9,790 nucleotides of DNA, taken from contig DATLQW010000023.1 in assembly GCA_035535035.1 (NCBI GenBank), positions 1 through 9,790 of the forward strand, read 5' to 3'. The notes below the pieces were generated by a model that was not told the origin of the DNA, did not search any database, and saw only the letters and a program-made list of their open reading frames with translations. The translations under genes and the position numbers were made by a program. This stretch comes from JASHVB01 sp035535035 (GTDB lineage: Bacteria > Pseudomonadota > Alphaproteobacteria > Acetobacterales > Acetobacteraceae). Positions 1 through 5,750 of the stretch are shown in pieces (within the stretch, counting starts at the first letter, position 1; every line of letters starts with the position of its first letter).

Positions 1-188
1 TCGTGCCACCAGGATGGCAGCCGGGAGCGGCCCGAGCATGTGGCGAGCATGCGCTCGAGCATGAAGCGGATGACCAGCGCGAGGAGATGGGCGACCCACT
101 CGGGCAGGAGCGCGGGCGCGTCCGGGGCGGCCCGATCTGCATCGGGGGCACAGGCGTCGGCCGGAGTCGTGAGTGGATCGTGCATCAT
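1..188 (-). CDS. Small hypothetical protein, N-terminal part only (runs off left edge)
   Basis: The frame is open for 62 codons from two consecutive ATG codons (188-186 and 185-183) to the window edge, so the C-terminus is missing. The first 28 or so residues are rich in Asp, Ala and Pro and look disordered. Residues 31-49 form an amphipathic to hydrophobic helix (WVAHLLALVIRFMLERMLA) that could be a membrane or packing helix, followed by a Ser/Arg-rich stretch. I do not recognise the family. No good Shine-Dalgarno sequence precedes either ATG. Support for a real gene comes from a promoter-like TTGACA box correctly placed upstream (241-269). It lies downstream, in the same direction, of a dead transposase, so it may be an IS-associated passenger or simply the flanking gene. 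Confidence is low to moderate. Confidence 0.4.
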   Translation of the reverse strand, partial: MMHDPLTTPADACAPDADRAAPDAPALLPEWVAHLLALVIRFMLERMLATCSGRSRLPSWWH

Positions 189-240
189 GGCGGGACGGGT
201 ACGGAGCGGCCTTTCGTGGCGGGTTGCGTAGCGCGCACGG

Positions 241-269
241 CGTCTAGCATGGCGGGGGGTGTGTGTCAA
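241..269 (-). promoter_or_regulatory. Putative leftward sigma-70-type promoter
   Basis: On the minus strand a perfect TTGACA (269-264) is followed by a 17-nt spacer and TAGACG (246-241), a weak -10 that keeps the leading TA. Transcription would start near 233 and leave a leader of about 45 nt before the ATG at 188. The spacing and the perfect -35 in such GC-rich DNA are the evidence. The weak -10 is the main reason for doubt. Confidence 0.4.
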
Positions 270-427
270 GTACAATAACGTGTCATGTCAGAGATACGCA
301 CACGCGCCGCAGCTGTGGCGAGGCTCGCCCGGTGGATTGGCCTGGTGGAGCGGTTCGGCAGATCGGGCGGTTTCCACGGGCACTGCCGGTGTTGCCGGAG
401 CGAGCAGTTCAGAGATTGACCGCAGAA

Positions 428-820
428 TCAGTGACGGGCGGCAGTAGACAGTGGCTCCGTGCGGCCCTCCCGCGCGGCGCAAATCGCCCGCAAGGCGGCC
501 ATGTCGCGAGAGTCCGCCACGCCGGTCAGGGCCTGGCCCGTACTGGCGTCGCGGCCGGTCACTAACCGCACTACCCGAACCGCCGCGACCACGACAATCG
601 TGACCAGTTTCAGCGACGCGGCCGGCGTGGTGATCTGCGACGTTTCCACGTCCGCGCCGTCCGTCTTCATCGTGCGGAACACGTGCGCGATGAGCCAGCG
701 CATTTTGTGCCCGCCGACAATCGGTATCGCCGCCTCCGGGCTGCCCACCGCATGCGTCGTCAACAGGCACCAGTGCAGGCGTTGCCGCGGGTCCCGCGGC
801 GGATTTTCCTCCCGCACTGC
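428..820 (-). pseudogene. IS4-family (DDE) transposase remnant, C-terminal part, inactive
   Basis: The minus-strand translation from about 820 to 455 matches the C-terminal catalytic region of IS4-type transposases: a VREENPP block, then WCLLTTHAV, then the Y-(2)-R-(3)-E-(6)-K region seen as MRWLIAHVFRTMKTDG, then DVETSQI and a helical tail ending EGRTE. The catalytic Glu of the usual 'RW-x-IE-x-x-FR' motif is Ala here (codon 688-686), and the motif's Tyr position also appears lost. The expected last block (the NPHPPGSLAWA-type segment) is missing: the frame diverges after about 455 and stops at 428. The N-terminal part with the two catalytic Asp residues is also absent, because recognisable homology stops near 820 beside a hairpin repeat. 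I saw no terminal inverted repeats or target duplication. This is clearly a decayed insertion sequence. Confidence 0.75.
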
Positions 821-825
821 CCTGG

Positions 826-865
826 GCGAAAGCGGGGGCCTATGCGGCATGGGTCCCGCTTTCGC
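826..865. repeat. Palindromic REP-like element (11-bp perfect stem)
   Basis: GCGAAAGCGGG (826-836) and CCCGCTTTCGC (855-865) are exact reverse complements separated by 18 nt. The core resembles the widespread proteobacterial intergenic repeat built on 'CCCGCGAAAGCGGG'. It sits immediately beyond the point where transposase homology ends. It may be an inserted mobile palindrome or a hairpin able to fold in RNA of either strand. Confidence 0.6.
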
Positions 866-1040
866 GGAGACGACGCGAAGCCACGACCTGGGGGGCGATA
901 TAGTCCGCGACGCCCGCCACGACGGACGAACGTGCGCGCCGGTGGTGAGCCAGTTTGAACGCCACGAAGGGGTGCAAAATGAATCTTCGGAGCCTCGGTG
1001 CCGACGGCCAGGCGGCCAGTCCCCCTGGCTGGTGTCGGGA
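843..1040 (-). other. Open frame continuing past the stop of the 113-aa gene; possible coding remnant
   Basis: After the TGA at 1043-1041 the same minus-strand frame stays open for 66 more codons, ending at a TAG (842-840). The predicted peptide has an ordered look in its middle (FILHPFVAFKLAHHRRARSS, then VVAGVADYIAPQVVASR) rather than the Arg/Pro-rich noise of the other two frames. Its last residues come from the right arm of the hairpin repeat, as if the repeat had cut off a longer reading frame. There is no ATG at the front and no recognised family. It may be an extension of the neighbouring gene removed by a nonsense mutation, a separate gene fragment, or chance in GC-rich DNA. Confidence 0.2.
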
Positions 1041-1382
1041 TCAGAAATCCGCGCCGCTGACCTCGGGACGCATTTCGTCGGCCGCTTCGTACAGGCGGTC
1101 CATCTCCGCGGCGAATTCCCTGCGCAGAACCACGGCTTCGTGGCGCGGTAGCCACCTGGACATCGAGTTGACACGCATCTCGACCATGTAGGTCTGGGTC
1201 AGGTCCGGCCAGGGGAACGTCGCCGCGGCTCGCGCGAGCGCGAGCGTCGCGCACAACTCATCCCGGATGCCCTGGATGAATTCTTCCCCCGGGTGCTCAT
1301 CGAGCTCATCGACGAGGCTCCAGGTGGGCGAATCCCTGGGACTGTCGAACAGGTCCGGTTGGTCGGCGACTCGGCGTGCCAT
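1041..1382 (-). CDS. Conserved-looking hypothetical protein, 113 aa
   Basis: A compact acidic protein with a normal amino-acid mix, clearly more protein-like than the overlapping frames. It opens with a PDLFD motif, has a flexible segment to about residue 30, then two predicted helical blocks: EEFIQGIRDELCATLALARA (about 33-52) and the stretch after FPWPDLTQTYMVEMR. It ends with a WLPRHEAVVLRREFAAEMDRLYEAA helix. There is no signal peptide, membrane segment or visible helix-turn-helix. The 'xxPW...WLP..E...LR..FEAE..RL' style is shared with small proteins I associate with alphaproteobacterial mobile regions, but I cannot name a function. The ATG at 1382 has no Shine-Dalgarno sequence; a TAGCAT box ends six bases before it, so the mRNA may be leaderless. 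It is divergent from the restriction-modification gene and could be a regulator, an accessory factor or an unrelated passenger. Confidence 0.75.
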   Translation of the reverse strand: MARRVADQPDLFDSPRDSPTWSLVDELDEHPGEEFIQGIRDELCATLALARAAATFPWPDLTQTYMVEMRVNSMSRWLPRHEAVVLRREFAAEMDRLYEAADEMRPEVSGADF

Positions 1383-1457
1383 GCCCGAATGCTACAAGGC
1401 CGGCATCGCGATGCAAAGGCTTGCGCCGTTGCGTTACGCACGGGCATCGTGCCGCCC
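1383..1457. promoter_or_regulatory. Divergent promoter region with a 12-bp perfect palindrome
   Basis: The gap between the 113-aa gene and the restriction-modification gene holds GCATCGCGATGC (1403-1414), a perfect palindrome, plus TGCGTTACGCA (1430-1440) and GGCA-TCG-TGCC (1443-1453). On the minus strand TTGCAT (1416-1411), a 16-nt spacer and TAGCAT (1394-1389) form a promoter-like pair for a leaderless transcript of the leftward gene. The palindrome overlaps that -35 box. The rightward promoter is not clear (TTGCGC at 1421-1426 is a weak candidate). Restriction-modification genes are often controlled through such operators, but no controller protein is visible here. Confidence 0.4.
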
Positions 1458-4430
1458 ATGGACGCGCCCTGGCGCCACAAGGACCTGCCCGACATCGGCC
1501 GCGCTCTCGCCCAGCGTCCGGGGCATGAGGGCGTGCGCACCCTGGTGGCTGAGATCCTGCGCCACGCCTTCGGCGCGGCCTATCTCGACCTCGACCACGA
1601 AGTGCGGCTGCCCGAGGTGCACGGGCCGGTGGATACGTTGTTCGGCGCGACGGTGTTCGAGTTCAAGCGCGACCTCCGGCGCGAGATGCAGGATGTCGAG
1701 GCGCGGTTGCCGGACTACCTCCGGGAACGCGAACGGCAGACCGGACGCCGTTATCTCGGCATCGCGACCGATGGCGCCACGTTCATCGCGTTCGAGCTGC
1801 GTGACGGCAGCATGGTATTGCTCGACAGATACGAAACGAGACCCGACGATCCGGAAGGCTTGCTCGCCTGGCTGGAGCCGGCGCTGTCCAGCCGCGACGA
1901 CCTGTCGCCCGAACCGCTGATCGTCCAACGCGAACTTGGCCGAGGCAGCCTGACATTCGCCCGCGCCCGGGGCGTGCTCGAGTCGCTGTGGCAGACATTG
2001 TCAGCGCATCCCGAAGTGACGTTGAAGCGGCAGCTCTGGGATCGGCTGCTGCGCGTGGTGTACGGCACGGACGTTGGCGATGACTCGCTGTTCCTGCAGC
2101 ACACCTACCTGACCATCGTGGCGAAGACCGTTGCCGCGCGGGTGCTCGATCTGCCAGCCGTCGATGCCGTCTCCATCCTTTCAGGCCGGTCGCTGACGGA
2201 TGCGGGTATTCACGGCGCCGTCGAGAGCGATTTCTTCGATTGGGTGCTGCAGCATGACGAAGGCCGGCGGCTGGTCCTGCGCATCGCGCATCAGGCAACG
2301 CGGTTTCGTTTGCACGATGTCCAGGCCGACGTGCTCAAGGCGTTGTATGAAAGCCTGATCGATCCGGCGCAGCGTCACGACCTTGGCGAATACTACACGC
2401 CGGACTGGCTTGCCGCGAAGGTCGTGCGGCGCGCCATCGGCGACCCGCTGCACCAGCGCGTGCTCGACCCGGCCTGCGGTTCGGGCACCTTCCTGTTCCA
2501 TGCGATCCGTCGGCTGTTTGATGCGGCGCGGCAGACAGGGTGGTCGCCGGCACGCACACTCGAAGCTTGCGCGGAGCAAGTGCGTGGGCTGGATGTGCAT
2601 CCGGTGGCGGTGATCATCGCCCGGGTGACCTGGCTGCTGGCGCTCGGCCAGGCGATCCATCAACGCGGCGGCGATCTGTACGTGCCGGTCTTCCTCGGCG
2701 ATTCGCTGCAATGGAATGTCGTTCCCCTGGCCGACCAGACCTACGTGGAGGTGTCGGTCCCCGATGAGCGGCCGCTGCGCGTGCCGGCCGGTTTCGCCGA
2801 GGACCAGGCGAAATACGAGCCCGGGCTGCGGGCCCTGACCGAGGGCCTGAACGATGACGCCTCCCCCGCCAACATCAGGCAGTCGCTGTTGCGCATCCAT
2901 GGCGTAACGGCGCAGGACGCCGACGCGATGGCCGAGACGTTCGATCGGCTGACGACTCTGTACAAGGCGAGCAAGAACCACATCTGGCCCTACGTGTTGC
3001 GCAATCTGGTGCAGCCGCTGCGGTTGTCGCGGCCGGATCAGCGCGCCGACGTCGTGTTGGGCAACCCTCCTTGGATCGCCTATCGCTTCCTCAGCGCCGA
3101 AATGAAAACCAGCCTGCGCGAGGCGTGCGTGCCGCTGAACCTTTGGGTGGGCGGCGTGCTGGCCACGCAGCAGGACATCTCCGCCCTGTTCTGGGCGCGC
3201 TGCGCCGAACGCTATCTGGCGGCGGGCGGCGTGATCGCCTTCGTGCTGCCCTATGCCGCACTGAACCGGCCGGCCTTTGGCGGGCTGCGGCGCGGCGACT
3301 TCCGCGCGCTGCACGTGCAGATCGTGGAAGCGTGGAGTTTCGACGAGACCGTGCAGCCGCTGTTTCCGGTACCGGCGTCGGTGCTGATCGGCAAACGCGA
3401 ACCCGGGGCCGGTCTGCCTGAAACGGTGGAACGCTACACGGGATCGCTGCACCGGCGTGACGCTTCGGAGGCGGAAGCTGATCGCGATCTGCGCCACGGT
3501 CCCGCGCCGTGGCCGCCAATCCCGACCTTGGCAGGCGCGTCGCCGTACCGGGCGCGGTTCAGGCAAGGTGCCACGATCGTCCCGCGGCGGTTCTTCTTCA
3601 TAGAGCGCGAGGTCGGCGGCCGGCTTGGCCAGAACCCTGCCGCACCACGCGTGCATGGCAAGACCGGACCACTCGACAAGCGCCCGTGGAGCACGGTCGA
3701 ACCGCCACAAGGGCCGGTCGAGGCCCAGTTCCTGCGACCGGTGCTGCTGGGCGAGAGCATCGCGCCGTTTCGGGTGCTGACCGCCGCCACCTGCGTCGTG
3801 CCGGTGCGGGGGCGGGAGATTCTGGACAGCCGCGCGGCGGCCGATGCCGGATTTCGCCATCTCGCCGCGTGGCTGCGTGATGTGGAGGCGAAGTGGGCTG
3901 CCAACGCGTCGAAGCGCGTCGATGGAACGCCCCGCATGACGTTGCGACAGCGACTGGATCACATGCGCGGCCTGTCAGCGCAGTCCCCGCCCCCCACGAC
4001 GCGCGTGGTTTACGCCGCTTCGGGAATCCAACCGGCTGCGGTGGTCGTGAATGACCAGGAAACTCTGGTAGAGCATGCTGCCTATTGGGCATCGGTGCGA
4101 AGCCCGGCCGAGGGCCGCTACCTGACCGCCGTGCTCAACAGCGAGACGGCGCGCGCATTGGGCGAAGATGCGCAACCGAAGGGGCAAGGCGGCGCCCGCC
4201 ATTTCGACAATCTGATCTGGGAGCTGCCGATCCCGGAATACGACCGGCGACTCCCGTTGCACCGAAACCTTGCGGTTGCGGCGGCCACCGCCGAACGCGT
4301 CGCCGCTGCCGTAACGCTGCCCCAAGGTGCCTATTTCACGCGGCAGCGCCGCGCGATCCGCGATGCGCTCGCGGCACACGGCATCGCCCACGAAATCGAA
4401 ACGCTGGTCGCGCGATTGCTCGAGCGTTGA
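1458..4430 (+). CDS. Type IIG-like restriction-modification enzyme (nuclease plus N6-adenine DNA methyltransferase), 990 aa
   Basis: A single chain expected to cut and methylate DNA. An N-terminal PD-(D/E)xK nuclease is indicated by D59 (GPVDTLFG) and E68-x-K70 (FEFKRDL), followed by an ATDG segment typical of HsdR-like folds. A helical connector leads to the methylase: GEYYTP (310-315), SAM-binding motif I DPACGSGTFL (337-346) and catalytic motif IV NPPW (536-539), the N6-adenine signature, then FVLPYAALNRP. The C-terminal 370 or so residues should be the target recognition region; near its end are LTAVLNSETARAL and a QPKGQGGARHFD block like the 'PKG..G.RHi.K' end of Eco57I-like enzymes. About 1000 aa is normal for type IIG. 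The frame opens upstream at 1293, but that would overlap the divergent gene; ATG 1458 starts just ahead of the conserved region, although no Shine-Dalgarno is visible (GTG 1449 and ATG 1389 are alternatives). The chain looks intact. It could also be a methylase of a larger defence system, but no partner genes are present. Confidence 0.87.
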   Translation: MDAPWRHKDLPDIGRALAQRPGHEGVRTLVAEILRHAFGAAYLDLDHEVRLPEVHGPVDTLFGATVFEFKRDLRREMQDVEARLPDYLRERERQTGRRYLGIATDGATFIAFELRDGSMVLLDRYETRPDDPEGLLAWLEPALSSRDDLSPEPLIVQRELGRGSLTFARARGVLESLWQTLSAHPEVTLKRQLWDRLLRVVYGTDVGDDSLFLQHTYLTIVAKTVAARVLDLPAVDAVSILSGRSLTDAGIHGAVESDFFDWVLQHDEGRRLVLRIAHQATRFRLHDVQADVLKALYESLIDPAQRHDLGEYYTPDWLAAKVVRRAIGDPLHQRVLDPACGSGTFLFHAIRRLFDAARQTGWSPARTLEACAEQVRGLDVHPVAVIIARVTWLLALGQAIHQRGGDLYVPVFLGDSLQWNVVPLADQTYVEVSVPDERPLRVPAGFAEDQAKYEPGLRALTEGLNDDASPANIRQSLLRIHGVTAQDADAMAETFDRLTTLYKASKNHIWPYVLRNLVQPLRLSRPDQRADVVLGNPPWIAYRFLSAEMKTSLREACVPLNLWVGGVLATQQDISALFWARCAERYLAAGGVIAFVLPYAALNRPAFGGLRRGDFRALHVQIVEAWSFDETVQPLFPVPASVLIGKREPGAGLPETVERYTGSLHRRDASEAEADRDLRHGPAPWPPIPTLAGASPYRARFRQGATIVPRRFFFIEREVGGRLGQNPAAPRVHGKTGPLDKRPWSTVEPPQGPVEAQFLRPVLLGESIAPFRVLTAATCVVPVRGREILDSRAAADAGFRHLAAWLRDVEAKWAANASKRVDGTPRMTLRQRLDHMRGLSAQSPPPTTRVVYAASGIQPAAVVVNDQETLVEHAAYWASVRSPAEGRYLTAVLNSETARALGEDAQPKGQGGARHFDNLIWELPIPEYDRRLPLHRNLAVAAATAERVAAAVTLPQGAYFTRQRRAIRDALAAHGIAHEIETLVARLLER

Positions 4431-4729
4431 GGCGACAGGCGGCGAGTCAGCCGGTGCAAGCTGCATGGCCGACAGCATTCGGCGGGCCTGTGCGGACGGA
4501 GAGCATCGCCACGGTCGAGGATGGCTCGGGCAGATCTTCATGCGGCCCGCACCGCCGTCGCCAGGGCAAGACCTCTGAACCAGGCACAAGGTTCCGCGTG
4601 TTGGCGGTGGTCCGGGCACCTGGCGGCTTGCATGTCGAAGGAATGTTCGCCCTCGGCCGGCAGCCGACATGCGTACCGATCCACGACCTGCGCGTCCCAC
4701 CGGCGCCCCCTCCGGCGTTGCCGGTCCCG
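4431..4729. other. Gene-free gap between two convergent genes
   Basis: These 299 bases separate the stops of the restriction-modification gene and the LLM oxidoreductase gene. No frame on either strand looks like a protein, and I see no T-run terminator. The only structure is the inverted repeat at 4630-4672. It may be an old insertion scar or the 3' untranslated regions of both genes. Confidence 0.5.
4630..4672. repeat. Inverted repeat, 8-bp arms
   Basis: GCATGTCG (4630-4637) and CGACATGC (4665-4672) are exact reverse complements with a 27-nt loop that is itself GC-rich. It lies in the convergent gap about 60 bases past the LLM gene stop. It could act as a transcript-end structure, but no run of T follows on either strand. 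Confidence 0.3.
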
Positions 4730-5629
4730 CTATTTCAGATCCTTCACCGCGTCCATGAACGACCGCACCGCCGCCACGTGATCCGCAATGGTGCGCCCCT
4801 GGATGCGCTTGTGGCGGCCGGCGTTGTAGGTGGTGTGCGCGGCGATATGGCTGACGCCGGCGTTCTTCCAGAACGTGAAATCCCGCCGCCAGTCGTCCGG
4901 CGTGCCGACGCCGAGCGACATCCACACTTCCAGGCCGACGGCGGACGGATCGCGGCCCGCTTCGTTGGTCCACGAGCGCAACTGTTCAAACTTCGCCAGC
5001 GCCTTGTCGCCGGGCGAGTAGGCGAGCGGCATCCAGCCATCGCCGATCCTGGCGATGCGCTGCAGGATCGCGTCGGCGTGGCCGCCGAACCAGATCGGCA
5101 CGCGGCCGGAGGCCGGGCGCGGGTTGATTCCAGAGTCGTCGATGGTGTGGTAGCGACCCTTGAACTTCACATGCGGCTGCGCCCACAGCGCGCGCATCAC
5201 CGCCACCTGCTCTTCCGAGCGGCGGCCGCGGTTGTGAAAATCCTCGTTCAGGCCTGCGTATTCGATCTCGTTCCAGCCGACGCCGACGCCCAGCCGCAAG
5301 CGCCCGTCGCACAGCAGATCGAGGCCGGCAGCCTGTTTGGCAACCAGCACGGTCTGGCGCTGCGGCATGATCAGGATGCCGGTGGCGAAGCCGAGACCTG
5401 TGGTGCAGCCGGCGAGGAAGCTCAGCACCACGAACGGATCGTGGACGGCATGCTCATTGGTGCCGACGCGGACTCCTTCGGGATTGGGCCTGGCGGGGTT
5501 GGCGCCCATCACGTGGTCGCCGGTGATGACGTAGTCGAAGCCGAGTCCCTCGACGGCCTGTCCGTAATCACGGATGACGGCCGGGCCGGTGCCGATATCG
5601 CCAACGGGCAGGGATGCGCCGATCTGCAT
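4730..5629 (-). CDS. LLM-class (luciferase-like) F420- or flavin-dependent oxidoreductase, 299 aa
   Basis: A full-length member of the bacterial luciferase-like TIM-barrel superfamily, close in style to the F420-dependent group of about 300 aa. Diagnostic features are the N-terminal strand MQIGASLPVGDIGTGPA, GLGFDYVITGDHV (28-40), the LDLLCDGRLRLGVGVGWNEIEY block (about 103-124), FKGRYHTIDD (156-165), PIWFGGHADAILQRIARIGDGWMP (178-201) and a final helix. The cofactor cannot be settled from sequence alone. Such enzymes oxidise or monooxygenate small organic substrates in the cytoplasm; the substrate here is unknown. The ATG at 5629 has a good AGGAG about seven bases upstream. It follows prpE in the same direction after 121 bp containing palindromic repeats, so it may be the last gene of a marR-prpE-LLM unit or have its own promoter. 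Confidence 0.88.
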   Translation of the reverse strand: MQIGASLPVGDIGTGPAVIRDYGQAVEGLGFDYVITGDHVMGANPARPNPEGVRVGTNEHAVHDPFVVLSFLAGCTTGLGFATGILIMPQRQTVLVAKQAAGLDLLCDGRLRLGVGVGWNEIEYAGLNEDFHNRGRRSEEQVAVMRALWAQPHVKFKGRYHTIDDSGINPRPASGRVPIWFGGHADAILQRIARIGDGWMPLAYSPGDKALAKFEQLRSWTNEAGRDPSAVGLEVWMSLGVGTPDDWRRDFTFWKNAGVSHIAAHTTYNAGRHKRIQGRTIADHVAAVRSFMDAVKDLK

Positions 5630-5652
5630 GGATTGCTCCTGTGATGGTGAGG

Positions 5653-5727
5653 CGTGGATGGGAGTGGCGGGTCCACGGCCGGCGCACCTGCGCTGCCGCC
5701 CACCGTGTCATGACCGGCGAAGGCCGG
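5653..5727. repeat. Composite palindromic intergenic element
   Basis: Between the LLM and prpE genes lie CGTGGA (5653-5658) paired with TCCACG (5672-5677), and a tight hairpin CCGGC-gaag-GCCGG (5714-5727) inside a TCATGACCGG...CCGGCCAC context. The second resembles the 'GTCATGrCCGG...CCGGyCATCCAC' intergenic repeats common in alphaproteobacteria, and CGTGGATG is a usual edge of that family. In the minus-strand transcript these would fold between the two genes and could cap or protect the prpE message. Confidence 0.45.
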
Positions 5728-5750
5728 CCACTGGCCTTGTTGGGGTTCGC

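Noticed and set aside
285..419. Plus-strand 44-codon frame (starts MSEIRTRAAAVARLARWIG) with a TACAAT box just upstream
   Set aside because: No -35 box, no ribosome site, Arg/Cys-rich tail and no recognisable family; the TACAAT is only nine bases before the ATG. It is probably chance in the decayed IS zone.
2181..3962. Minus-strand frame of 593 codons inside the restriction-modification gene
   Set aside because: It lies antisense to conserved methylase motifs and has the His/Arg/Gln-rich look of a shadow frame.
1458..4430. DISARM or BREX methylase (DrmMI or PglX) as identity of the large enzyme
   Set aside because: No helicase, phosphatase-like or other partner genes lie next to it, and an N-terminal nuclease with D/ExK motif fits a self-contained type IIG enzyme better.
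4085..5644. Long plus-strand frame of 519 codons over the end of the restriction-modification gene and the LLM gene
   Set aside because: It is antisense to the well-supported LLM gene, His/Arg/Ala-rich, and shows no protein family features; long antisense frames are expected at this GC content.
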